Positions 42,846 through 50,680 of a stretch of DNA of 64,000 bases are shown one piece after another. This DNA is from CAZBUB01 sp964494985 (GTDB lineage Bacteria; Desulfobacterota; Desulfovibrionia; Desulfovibrionales; Desulfothermaceae). The position numbers and the translations under genes are program-made. Location of the stretch: NCBI GenBank assembly GCA_964494985.1, contig CAZBUB010000005.1, positions 17,176 to 81,175 of the forward strand. Direction: 5' to 3'. Under the pieces are notes generated by a model. It searched no databases. It saw only the letters and a program-made list of their open reading frames with translations, and was not told the origin of the DNA. Numbering within the stretch: the first letter of the stretch is position 1; each line of letters begins with the position of its first letter.

Positions 42846-44183
42846 ATGGAACTGCCCCAGAATTTACCCTGCGAGGCCATCCTGGACAGCATTGCTGACG
42901 GTGTATTCACCGTGGATCCGGATTGGAACATCACTTTCTTCAACCAAGCCGCAGAGCAGATCACCCAGATCAGCCGTAACGAAGCCCTGGGCCAGAAATG
43001 CTGGGAGATATTTCGCTCCAGCCTGTGCGACGGCAACTGCGCCTTGGATTTTTGCATGCGCAACTCTCAACCCATCAGCAATAAATCTGTTTTTTTCATC
43101 CGGCCGGATGGAACCAGAGTCCCCATCAGCATCAGCGCTGCTCCGCTGTATGACGCTCAAGGCAAACTCATGGGCGGAGTGGAGACCTTCCGGGATCTAA
43201 GCGCCATTCAGTATATGCGCCAGAAGATGGAAGAGAAGTACACCTTTGAGGATATAGTGGGCAAGAGCCAGCGTATGCAGGAGATCTTCCGCATCCTGCC
43301 CCAGGTGGCCAAGAGCCCCTCTTCTGTGTTGATCAGCGGAGAATCCGGAACCGGCAAGGAGCTGATCGCTCAGGCCTTGCACAATCTGAGCCCCAGACAC
43401 GAGGCGCCCTTTGTGGTGGTCAATTGCGCCGCACTGCCCGAGCATCTCCTGGAGTCCGAGCTGTTCGGCTACAAGGCAGGGGCCTTTACAGACGCTAAGA
43501 AGGACAAGCCTGGCAGGTTCCAGATGGCGCACAAAGGCAGCCTGTTTCTGGACGAGATCGGGGAGATGCCTCTGGCCCTGCAGGTCAAGCTGTTGCGGGT
43601 TTTGCAGGATAAAAGAGTAGAACCCTTGGGGGCCTTACAATCGGAAAAAGTGGATGTGCGCATAATTGCAGCTACTAACAAGGATCTTGCCAGCTGCGTG
43701 GAAAATGGGGAGTTCCGCAGGGACCTGTATTACAGGCTGAACGTGGTCCAGATCCATATGCCTGCCTTGAGGGAGCGCAAAGAGGATCTGCCTCTTTTAG
43801 TCAATCATTTTATCCGCAGCTTCAATCTGCTGCAGGATAGGCATGTGCAGGGCATATCAGAGGATGCTCTGGCAGCCCTGCTGCGGCACGACTTTCCAGG
43901 CAACATCCGGGAGCTGGAGAACGTGATAGAGTACTGCTTCATACTCTGCTCCGAAGGTTTTATCCAGGTGGAGCATCTGCCGGACTACCTGCGGCCTACA
44001 GCTTCCCAGGACATCTGGGAGGCCAGGGAGCCCAGGACTCTGGAGGAGATCAAATGCCAGGCCGTGCTGCAGACCCTGGAGCGTAATCAGGGCAGAAAGA
44101 TGCAAACTTGCAGGGAATTGGACATTTCCAAGGACACCCTGCGCAGGATGCTGCAGCGCTGTCAAGGTCAGGCGCAGGATTAG
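42846..44183 (+). CDS. PAS sigma-54 activator of the ORP-type cluster
   Basis: 445 residues. PAS domain (9-120) with a Cys-rich edge (Cys52, Cys61, Cys65, Cys70), then AAA+ domain with Walker A GESGTGKE (165-172) and a sigma-54 loop reading GAFTDA (212-217) instead of GAFTGA, and a Fis-like helix-turn-helix (MQTCRELDISKDTLRRML). There is no receiver domain, so it likely senses a ligand or redox state through the PAS and cysteines. In Desulfovibrio vulgaris the ORP complex genes are controlled by sigma-54 and a neighbouring cognate activator (published for the orp operons); this gene has the corresponding place. A -24/-12 promoter lies 98 bases after its stop. Confidence 0.9.
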   Translation: MELPQNLPCEAILDSIADGVFTVDPDWNITFFNQAAEQITQISRNEALGQKCWEIFRSSLCDGNCALDFCMRNSQPISNKSVFFIRPDGTRVPISISAAPLYDAQGKLMGGVETFRDLSAIQYMRQKMEEKYTFEDIVGKSQRMQEIFRILPQVAKSPSSVLISGESGTGKELIAQALHNLSPRHEAPFVVVNCAALPEHLLESELFGYKAGAFTDAKKDKPGRFQMAHKGSLFLDEIGEMPLALQVKLLRVLQDKRVEPLGALQSEKVDVRIIAATNKDLASCVENGEFRRDLYYRLNVVQIHMPALRERKEDLPLLVNHFIRSFNLLQDRHVQGISEDALAALLRHDFPGNIRELENVIEYCFILCSEGFIQVEHLPDYLRPTASQDIWEAREPRTLEEIKCQAVLQTLERNQGRKMQTCRELDISKDTLRRMLQRCQGQAQD

Positions 44184-44280
44184 CCCGACAGCAAACCTCA
44201 TGGGCGATTAATGCGCCAGCCAATTCAGTCTGTAAAAGCCTTCCATGAGCCAAGCCATTGCCATGCCATGTTTTTTTGTC

Positions 44281-44295
44281 TGGCACGTTTTGTGC
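44281..44295 (+). promoter_or_regulatory. Sigma-54 (-24/-12) promoter for the ORP-type operon
   Basis: TGGCACG-TTTT-GTGC has the invariant GG and GC at the correct ten-base spacing and one mismatch in the -12 box (GTGC for TTGC). It lies about 80 bases before the ATG at 44376, downstream of the adjacent sigma-54 activator. Confidence 0.75.
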
Positions 44296-44375
44296 TATCT
44301 GGCTTATGCAAGCAGGGGCCTGGACGTGCCCTGCCTGTGACGTATGCATGTTTCTCAAGCCCAAGGGTGCAGGAT

Positions 44376-45182
44376 ATGAAGCTTTGTTTAGCAGCCTACA
44401 AGAACCGTTTGGCTTCACTCTTTGACAACTGCACCAACTTGCTGCTGTTCCAGGAAAGCTCTCCTGGCTTCTGGGAACAGATCGGGGAGATCCGGGTGCC
44501 TGAAAAAAGCGGGGACTTCCTGCGGGCCCGGCTCTTGCTGGAGCACGGAGTGCAGGTCTTGATCTGTGGTGCTATGAGCGGATGCACCAAACGCCTGCTG
44601 CAAAGTGCCGGGGTCCAGGTTCTGGACTGGATGCGCGGTGAGATCCAGGAAGTACTCGGTGCCTGGCAGCAGGGGGAGCTTTCTGCTCTGCTTATGCCTG
44701 GTTGCAGGCGAAAGGGCCGCAGGGCGGGAAACTGCCAGGTAAGATCCCGGAGCAGGAAGCAGGGCTCCAGAAGTCCAGGCAGAAACAGGCAAAATGCATT
44801 CATGAAGGAGGTTAATTCCATGAAAGTAGCGGTGAGCAGTCAAGGCAACGATCTGGATTCTGGTCTGGATCCCAGATTTGGACGGGCAGTTGGGTTTATA
44901 ATTTATGACCTGGATACCCAAGAGTCCCAGTTCATTTCCAATGAGCAAAACTTGTACGCCTCCCAAGGGGCGGGTATTCAAACAGCCCAGAATGTGGCCA
45001 AAACAGGGGTCCAGGCTGTAATTACCGGGCATGTGGGGCCTAAAGCCTTTTCAGCGCTGCAGGCAGGGGGTATCCCTGTCTATCTCTGCCAGTCCGGGAC
45101 CGTGCAGGAAGCCCTGCAGGCTTATGAACAAGGCAGGCTGCAGCAGGCAGAAGGTGCGGACAAAGCAGGACACTGGCAGTAG
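44376..45182 (+). CDS. NifX-like protein reading through into an ORP-like domain
   Basis: The ATG at 44376 opens a NifX/NafY-like domain (MKLCLAAYKNRLASLFDN to LLMPGC), followed by a basic tail (RRKGRRAGNC, SRSRKQGSRSPGRNR). The frame has no stop and runs on in phase into a second domain of the same superfamily (MKVAVSSQGNDLDSGLDPRFG). That second domain has its own near-perfect ribosome site and ATG at 44820, so both a 268-residue fusion and a 120-residue protein can be made. Such proteins bind metal clusters; in Desulfovibrio the ORP protein holds a Mo-Cu cluster. A basic MPGCRRxGR tail is a usual end of the first family, which suggests loss of a stop codon. Confidence 0.65.
   Translation: MKLCLAAYKNRLASLFDNCTNLLLFQESSPGFWEQIGEIRVPEKSGDFLRARLLLEHGVQVLICGAMSGCTKRLLQSAGVQVLDWMRGEIQEVLGAWQQGELSALLMPGCRRKGRRAGNCQVRSRSRKQGSRSPGRNRQNAFMKEVNSMKVAVSSQGNDLDSGLDPRFGRAVGFIIYDLDTQESQFISNEQNLYASQGAGIQTAQNVAKTGVQAVITGHVGPKAFSALQAGGIPVYLCQSGTVQEALQAYEQGRLQQAEGADKAGHWQ
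44820..45182 (+). CDS. ORP-like (MTH1175-type) cluster-binding protein
   Basis: 120 residues from the internal ATG preceded by AAGGAGGTTAATTCC. Family signature of the dinitrogenase iron-molybdenum cofactor group: start MKVAVSSQGNDLDSGLDPRF with the conserved DPRFGRA, then GIQTAQNVAKTGVQAVITGH and LQAGGIPVYLCQSGTVQEAL. This is the type of the orange protein of sulfate reducers. It is in frame with the preceding gene (see that entry). It is followed after 37 bases by the first MinD-like ATPase. Confidence 0.85.
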   Translation: MKVAVSSQGNDLDSGLDPRFGRAVGFIIYDLDTQESQFISNEQNLYASQGAGIQTAQNVAKTGVQAVITGHVGPKAFSALQAGGIPVYLCQSGTVQEALQAYEQGRLQQAEGADKAGHWQ

Positions 45183-45219
45183 CTCGCGACAATATTTTCA
45201 GACTTATAAGGAGTACAAG

Positions 45220-46104
45220 ATGCGTCTGGCTATAGCCAGTGGCAAAGGCGGCACTGGCAAAACCACGGTAGCTGTGAATCTGGCGGTTTGGCTGGCCCAG
45301 CAGGGAAGGCAGGTCAGCTTGGCGGACTGTGATGTGGAGGAGCCAAATGCGCACTATTTCCTGGATGTGCCCTGGGATTTCTCCCAGACCCAGACTGTGC
45401 CTGTGCCCCAGATAGATCACAGCCTGTGCCTGGGCCAGGAATGCCAGAAGTGTGTGCAGGAATGCAGGTTCAAAGCCCTGATCTGGATGGTGCGGGAAGT
45501 TATGGTTTTTCCTGAGCTATGTCACAGCTGCGGTCTGTGCGAATACATCTGCCCTGTGCAGGCTGTCTCCTACACCACTCGGGATATAGGGGTCCTGCGC
45601 CAAGGTCAGGCCAGGGGGCTGAAGGTCAGCGGCGGAATGCTGCGCATTGGGGAGGCCATGGCTCCACCGCTTATCAGGCGGGTTCTGGATGCTGCTCTCC
45701 AGGAGGAGATCCAGATCGTGGACGCCCCGCCTGGGACATCCTGCCCGGTAATAGAGGCTATCAAGGATGCAGATTTTGTGCTTTTGGTGGCAGAGCCTAC
45801 TCCATTCGGGGTGCATGATTTTGATTTGGCGGTGCAGCTGATGCGCAAACTGGGTCTTCCCTTTGGCGTGGTCATCAACCGGGAAGGCATGGGGGATGAA
45901 AAACTGCAGCAGCGCGTGCAGGAAGAAAAGATACCAGTCCTGGCCAGATTCCCTTACAGTAAGGAGGCTGCCCAGGCGTATTCCAAAGGGCTGCTCCTTT
46001 TGGAGGGTGCGAACGGCTTCCAGGAGATCTACAGCCAGCTTTGGGCCAATCTGCAGCAGGCGGCAGACAAAATTAAGGTCCAGGAGCAAGGTGCGTATGG
46101 CTAA
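45220..46104 (+). CDS. MinD/Mrp-like ATPase with two [4Fe-4S] motifs (first)
   Basis: 294 residues, ATG with AAGGAG upstream. P-loop with signature Lys (SGKGGTGKTT, 7-16), then an inserted ferredoxin-like module: Cys70, Cys75, Cys78, Cys82 and Cys101, Cys104, Cys107, Cys111, and the switch region VDAPPGTSCPV. Pairs of such ATPases occur in ORP operons and probably handle metal-cluster assembly or electron transfer. The first cluster motif is unusual, with four residues between Cys70 and Cys75 instead of two. The paralogue at 46420 follows after a 315-base gap that contains a repeat. Confidence 0.88.
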   Translation: MRLAIASGKGGTGKTTVAVNLAVWLAQQGRQVSLADCDVEEPNAHYFLDVPWDFSQTQTVPVPQIDHSLCLGQECQKCVQECRFKALIWMVREVMVFPELCHSCGLCEYICPVQAVSYTTRDIGVLRQGQARGLKVSGGMLRIGEAMAPPLIRRVLDAALQEEIQIVDAPPGTSCPVIEAIKDADFVLLVAEPTPFGVHDFDLAVQLMRKLGLPFGVVINREGMGDEKLQQRVQEEKIPVLARFPYSKEAAQAYSKGLLLLEGANGFQEIYSQLWANLQQAADKIKVQEQGAYG

Positions 46105-46167
46105 CTGAGATTGCAAGGGGCAAAAGAATTTGTGTAACTGATCAACAAGTCTTGGCAAAGAGATCCT

Positions 46168-46367
46168 AGGTTCGCAGACTCACTCAGAGCCTGTCCTGAG
46201 TCTTCGAAGGAAGGACAGATTAGAATCTGTTGTCTTTGTTGTCATTCTAAACGATGCTTGGAGTGAAGAATCTCTCTTAGAATCAGCTCTACCAGGAGTT
46301 ATTGAGAAGAGGAGATTTTTTGCCCCTATCTGGAATTCGGCATTAATGCAATTTAACCATTGCATTA
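46168..46367. repeat. Dispersed-repeat-like spacer between the two ATPase genes
   Basis: The 315-base gap between the two paralogous ATPase genes has no reading frame. It holds TGTCATTCTAAACGATGCTT and GGAGTGAAGAATCTCTCTTA, a pattern known from dispersed repeats in many bacterial genomes (TCATTCTGAACGAAGTGAAGAATC), and a small hairpin ATGCAA-N8-TTGCAT at 46348-46367. It may be a repeat that has inserted into the operon. Confidence 0.5.
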
Positions 46368-46419
46368 TAAGGATCTTTAACGGATCAGCAGGTCTCAAAA
46401 CTAAAAAGGGTCCAAGCTC

Positions 46420-47298
46420 ATGAAGGAAGTGGTCGTTATCAGCGGTAAAGGAGGTACGGGCAAGACCAGCATAGTGGCTGGGTTGGCCGCTTTAGGGCCA
46501 GAAAAGATCCTGGCGGACTGTGATGTGGACGCCTCTGATCTGCATCTGGTTCTGGATCCGCAGATCCAGGAGAGTCACGAGTTTGTCAGTGGAGAGCTGG
46601 CTAGGATCGATCAGGGGCTGTGCACTGCTTGCGGCCTGTGTCGTGACCACTGCCGATTCGATGCTATATCAGAGGATTACCAGGTGCTGCAGGAGCACTG
46701 CGAAGGCTGCGCCCTTTGCTATCATGTTTGCCCGGCAGGGGCGATATCCATGCAGCCCAGGCTCTGCGGACATTGGTTTAAATCCAAGACCAGGTTTGGC
46801 CCCTTGGTGCATGCCAGATTAGGTATCGGCGAGGAAAATTCAGGCAAGCTGGTGACATATGTGCGTCAGGAGGCAAATAAGTTGGGTCAGTCACAAGGCA
46901 AGGAGCTGGTACTTGTGGATGGCTCTCCAGGCGTAGGCTGTCCTGTTATCGCTTCCCTGACGAACGCGGATCTTGCCCTGCTGGTGGCAGAACCTACGTT
47001 AACAGCTGCTGGGGATCTGCGCCGTGTGCTGGATCTAATCGCCTACTTTGGGATTCCAGGTCTGGCAGTGGTGAACAAGGCGGATATAAATCCGGAGCTA
47101 ACCCAGGAGATAGAGGATTTTTGTCGGGAAGCTGGAGTGGATATGGCTGCCAGAGTGCCTTATGATCAAAATGTCACTTTGGCCCAGATTCAGGGCAAAA
47201 GCGTGACCGAGTTGGACCCCCGGGGGCTGGGCAGGATTGTGCGCGGTATCTGGGAGGCTATAGCGGATCGTTTGTACGCCCCTGCGGATTCAAAATAA
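46420..47298 (+). CDS. MinD/Mrp-like ATPase with two [4Fe-4S] motifs (second)
   Basis: 292 residues. P-loop SGKGGTGKTS (8-17), two regular clusters (Cys68, Cys71, Cys74, Cys78 and Cys94, Cys97, Cys100, Cys104), and LVDGSPGVGCPVIASL. Paralogue of the gene at 45220, and in ORP operons the two subunits occur side by side and have been reported in a complex with ORP. Lies 21 bases before the Mrp-type gene. Function in cluster insertion or transfer is inference from the family. Confidence 0.9.
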   Translation: MKEVVVISGKGGTGKTSIVAGLAALGPEKILADCDVDASDLHLVLDPQIQESHEFVSGELARIDQGLCTACGLCRDHCRFDAISEDYQVLQEHCEGCALCYHVCPAGAISMQPRLCGHWFKSKTRFGPLVHARLGIGEENSGKLVTYVRQEANKLGQSQGKELVLVDGSPGVGCPVIASLTNADLALLVAEPTLTAAGDLRRVLDLIAYFGIPGLAVVNKADINPELTQEIEDFCREAGVDMAARVPYDQNVTLAQIQGKSVTELDPRGLGRIVRGIWEAIADRLYAPADSK

Positions 47299-47319
47299 AT
47301 GATGCAAGGAGGAATAGAC

Positions 47320-48597
47320 ATGAGTCAGAAATCGTGCGGCAGCTGTGGCGAGCATTCCAGCTGCAATACCCAGGAAAAGGAACAGGACCTCAAGCTGCAG
47401 CAGAGCATGGGCCGCATTAAGCACAAGCTGGTCATCCTGTCCGGAAAGGGCGGGGTAGGCAAGAGCAGCGTGGCAGCAAACCTTGCAGTTGGTTTGGCTC
47501 TGTCCGGCTATAAAGTGGGGCTGATGGATGTGGATGTGCATGGTCCCAGCATCCCCAGACTGCTGAACCTGGGAGAGGCCAAGATTCAGGCAGCAGAGCA
47601 AAAGCTGATGCCTGTGCAGTGGAATGCTAACCTGTCAGTGATTTCCTTGGGTTTTTTTCTGCCCAGCAAGGAAGATGCGGTGATCTGGAGGGGCCCCATC
47701 AAGATGAGCCTGATCAGGCAGTTCCTGCAGGATGTGGACTGGGGGGACCTGGACTATCTGCTGATAGATTGCCCTCCTGGCACTGGGGACGAGCCTATTT
47801 CAGTGCTCCAGTTGCTGGATGGGCAGGCCAGCGCCATTGTGGTTACCAGCCCGCAGGTTCTGGCAATAGATGATGTGCGGCGCTCCATCCAGTTTTGCCA
47901 TCATACCGGAAATCCGGTCATGGGTATAGTGGAGAATATGAGCGGCTTTGTCTGTCCCTACTGCAGGCAGGAGGTGGACATTTTCAACTCAGGCGGCGGG
48001 GAAGCCCTGGCCAGGGAAATGAACGTGCCTTTCCTGGGACGTATCCCTCTGGATCCGGGCATGGTCAACGCCGCGGACCAGGGCCTGCCCTATCTGCAGA
48101 GCCATGTGGACGATCCGGCTGCACAGGCCCTGGAGAAGATACTGGAGCCCATTAGGGATCTAGAGAAGCAAGGCCAGCGACAAGCAGCAGCCCAGGAAAA
48201 TCCGGAACAGCAAAGGACGGGCTCAGCCCAAGGGCCCCAGCAAGGAGGGAAAAAGGAAATGAAGATAGCTATTCCAGTGGCTCAGGGCAGGCTGTGTCAG
48301 CATTTCGGGCATTGCGAGCAGTTTGCTTTGGTTAGCGTGGATACCGAGGCCAAAAAGATTCAGGCCATAGAGCATTTAAATCCTCCGCCCCATGAACCAG
48401 GGGTGCTGCCCAGGTGGCTGGCTGAACAAAAAGCCGATCTGGTCATTGCTGGAGGCATGGGCTCCAGGGCCCAAGGCATCTTCCAGGAACATGGCGTTCA
48501 GGTCCTAGCTGGAGCTCAGGGCGGCAGCCCGGAAGAGATAGTGGTTGACTATCTCAACAGCAATCTGGTCACTGGCGCTAATGCCTGTGATCATTAA
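47320..48597 (+). CDS. Mrp/NBP35-type ATPase fused to an ORP-like domain
   Basis: 425 residues, ATG with AAGGAGG upstream. N-terminal Cys pair region (CGSCGEHSSC), P-loop SGKGGVGKSS (41-50), DVDVHGPSIPRLL, LLIDCPPGTGDEP and the C-terminal CPYC pair that binds a bridging Fe-S cluster in Mrp scaffolds. A Gln-rich linker leads to an ORP-like domain (MKIAIPVAQGRLCQHFGHCE) from residue 314. This domain has its own AAGGAGG and ATG at 48259, in frame, so a free domain could also be produced. Cluster carrier for the ORP system (inference). Confidence 0.9.
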   Translation: MSQKSCGSCGEHSSCNTQEKEQDLKLQQSMGRIKHKLVILSGKGGVGKSSVAANLAVGLALSGYKVGLMDVDVHGPSIPRLLNLGEAKIQAAEQKLMPVQWNANLSVISLGFFLPSKEDAVIWRGPIKMSLIRQFLQDVDWGDLDYLLIDCPPGTGDEPISVLQLLDGQASAIVVTSPQVLAIDDVRRSIQFCHHTGNPVMGIVENMSGFVCPYCRQEVDIFNSGGGEALAREMNVPFLGRIPLDPGMVNAADQGLPYLQSHVDDPAAQALEKILEPIRDLEKQGQRQAAAQENPEQQRTGSAQGPQQGGKKEMKIAIPVAQGRLCQHFGHCEQFALVSVDTEAKKIQAIEHLNPPPHEPGVLPRWLAEQKADLVIAGGMGSRAQGIFQEHGVQVLAGAQGGSPEEIVVDYLNSNLVTGANACDH

Positions 48598-48614
48598 TGC
48601 ACCAGGAGGCGAAT

Positions 48615-49466
48615 ATGCCGGGAACCAAGCTCACTATCCTCTGCGAGAATACTGCAGGCTCCATGTTCGGAATTACTGGGGAGCACGGCTTCAGTGCCCT
48701 GGTGGAGAAAGGAGAGCAGAAGATCCTGTTTGATACAGGCCAGGGCTTTAGTCTGCAGCACAATGCGCGCATGCTAGGGCTAAGGCTGGAGGAGGTGGGG
48801 CATATTGTGCTCAGTCACGGCCACTACGACCATACTGGAGGATTGAGTCAGGCCCTGTATCCACCCCGGGGAGTGCGGATCACTGCGCATCCGGATGTGT
48901 TCCAGTCTAAGTATGCAGTGCTGCAGACCTCTGCCGGGCAACAGAGCAGGTACATAGGTCTGCCCTACAGCAGGGAGTATCTGGAGGGCAGTCTGGGCTG
49001 CAGCTGGGATTTGCGCAGGGAGTTCTGCGAGCTAGGGCCTGGCATCTTTTTCAGCGGTGAAGTGCCCAGGGAACAAGAATACGAAGTGCTGGACCCCAGG
49101 CTCCAGGTACTGGGGGAAAACGGCCTGCAGCCTGACCCTCTCTGGGATGATGCCAGCCTGCTTCTGGAGACAGATAGCGGACCAGTGGTGCTTTTGGGGT
49201 GCGCCCATGCCGGAATTATTAACATTCTGCGCCATTTCTCCAGCCGAACCGGGCATACGAGCTTTAAGGCGGTAATCGGGGGTACCCATCTGGGGGTGCT
49301 GGAGCCAGGAGAGAAGCTGGACAGGATCCTCAAGGCCCTGGATGGCTTTGGCCTAGAGTTGGTGGGGGTATCCCACTGTACCGGGCCTAAAGCTGCTGCC
49401 ATTGGCTATCAATACTTCCAGGAGAGATTCGCTTTTGCCAACGCCGGCTGGAGCGCGGAATTTTGA
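48615..49466 (+). CDS. Metallo-beta-lactamase-fold hydrolase
   Basis: 283 residues from the ATG with AGGAGG upstream; an earlier ATG at 48597 overlaps the previous stop. Metal-binding motif SHGHYDHTGG and later His in GCAHAG and SHCTG. The overall pattern (CENTAGS start, GEHGFSALVE, ILFDTGQ) is that of the MTH1699/dihydropterin-like branch, whose substrates are mostly unknown. Last gene of the ORP-type operon; close coupling to the Mrp gene suggests a linked role. Confidence 0.85.
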   Translation: MPGTKLTILCENTAGSMFGITGEHGFSALVEKGEQKILFDTGQGFSLQHNARMLGLRLEEVGHIVLSHGHYDHTGGLSQALYPPRGVRITAHPDVFQSKYAVLQTSAGQQSRYIGLPYSREYLEGSLGCSWDLRREFCELGPGIFFSGEVPREQEYEVLDPRLQVLGENGLQPDPLWDDASLLLETDSGPVVLLGCAHAGIINILRHFSSRTGHTSFKAVIGGTHLGVLEPGEKLDRILKALDGFGLELVGVSHCTGPKAAAIGYQYFQERFAFANAGWSAEF

Positions 49467-49484
49467 GGCTGATATTACTCGAGC

Positions 49485-50105
49485 CTATTGCATTTCTTCA
49501 ATGATTCTTTTCAGCTCCTGGGCCTGTCGGGCCAGATCAGATCTGTAATACTGGAGTTGATCTGCTCCATGGAGGAGGCTGTCTCCTGGGTACGCTGCCT
49601 TTGCTGGTTTGTGCCTTGCTCGGCTTGCTGCAGCTGGGCTGCCAGCTCCTCGCAGGCAGAAGTCACCTGTTGGGCCACCTGATCCGCGTTCTGGGCAGCC
49701 TTGGCTATGGTCTTATTCTGATTTTCGATCTGTTCCTGCTGGGCCTTGATCTCGGTTAAGTCTGTGAACAAGGCAAATGCGCCGATCAGTTCCCCGTCTA
49801 GATCATGCAGGGCAGCTGCATCCTGACGCAGTTAGATCCTGCTCTTGGAGGCGCTTTGCAGCTCAAGCTCCTGCCCTGTCCTGGATCTGCCGTCAACCAG
49901 GACCTTATCTGTAATGCTTTGTTCCTGCTGCAGGGAAAGCACTTGGGTTTGTGAATTTTTGCGTATCCGAGGTTACCTGCTTTTGAACCAGGTCTTTTTG
50001 CCAGGAGAGCATCAAGGCCAGGATACAGGTAAAGATAACCAGGGCAATCAAAGCTACACTGATACCGATCTTATAGTTAAGATGGGTCCTTATCCTGCGC
50101 AGCAT
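49485..50105 (-). pseudogene. Chemoreceptor remnant with deleted signalling core
   Basis: From the ATG at 50105 (SD AAGGGGAG) the start of a chemoreceptor is clear: NYKIGISVALIALVIFTCIL is a membrane helix. Frames then break. A PAS-type end (LHDLDGELIGAFALFTDLTE) carries an in-frame TAA upstream of LRQDAA. After QRTQETASSMEQINSSITDL the frame shifts directly to ARQAQELKRIIEEMQ, the typical last residues of such receptors, ending at the TAG at 49485-49487. The whole signalling hairpin is therefore deleted near 49530-49546. At least three lesions are present. Confidence 0.8.
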
Positions 50106-50122
50106 GGTTTATCTCCCCTTGC

Positions 50123-50245
50123 TCAATGTGCCCCTGCATAACGCAGGGGCCTGAAGTTGAAATCCTGGATCCGCTCCTGGCTGTGGCACTGCAGGCAGTC
50201 CTCCGTGTCCGGTGTCCTTTGGAGGTTGAATGTTTGCCAGAACAA
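50123..50245 (-). pseudogene. Cytochrome c fragment with CxxCH haem motif
   Basis: A 40-codon frame without a proper start contains TPDTEDCLQCHSQERIQDFN and RPLRYAGAH before TGA. CLQCH is a c-type haem attachment site. It directly follows the amtB-glnB terminator and precedes the chemoreceptor remnant on the same strand by 17 bases. It is probably the C-terminal end of a larger haem protein that was once co-transcribed with the receptor. Confidence 0.55.
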
Positions 50246-50288
50246 AAAAAGGCCGCCCTGTCCAGGAAGAACTCCTGACAGGGCGGCC
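50244..50288 (-). terminator. Rho-independent terminator of amtB-glnB
   Basis: Inverted repeat with GGCCGCCCTGTC (50251-50262) on one arm and GACAGGGCGGCC on the other, followed on the minus strand by TTTTTTT. Confidence 0.9.
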
Positions 50289-50316
50289 CAAGGGGGGATC
50301 TATGGCGGGAAAGTTT

Positions 50317-50655
50317 TTAGACTGCGTCCAGGCCCCTTTCCCCGGTACGGATGCGGATGGCATCCTGCACAGGAGAGACAAAAATTTTGCCGTCGCCCAC
50401 CTTGCCAGTCTTGGCTGCTTTCTGTATGGCTTCTATTGTCTGCTCCAGCAGCTCTTCAGACAAAACCACTTCGATCTTGACCTTGGCTACGAGATCCACG
50501 TGATATTCAGCACCGCGATAGATCTCCTTGTGTCCTTTCTGGCGGCCGAAGCCGCGGACTTCACTCACAGTCATGCCTTGGATGCCCAGCTCTGAGAGGG
50601 TGTCTTTGACCTCCTCCAGCTTAAAGGGCCTGGTGATGACTTCTAGCTTTATCAT
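50317..50655 (-). CDS. glnB: Nitrogen regulatory protein P-II
   Basis: 112 residues, complete. Trimeric sensor of 2-oxoglutarate, ATP and glutamine status. Signatures: Tyr51 in YRGAEY (uridylylation site in many bacteria), the B-loop region KTGKVGDGKIFV and the T-loop before it. It follows amtB by 25 bases, so it is the type often called GlnK, which plugs the ammonium channel when nitrogen is ample. No glnD is in the window, so I cannot tell if Tyr51 is modified here. Confidence 0.95.
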   Translation of the reverse strand: MIKLEVITRPFKLEEVKDTLSELGIQGMTVSEVRGFGRQKGHKEIYRGAEYHVDLVAKVKIEVVLSEELLEQTIEAIQKAAKTGKVGDGKIFVSPVQDAIRIRTGERGLDAV

Positions 50656-50680
50656 GGCCTGCTCCTTTATGCTTATATGC

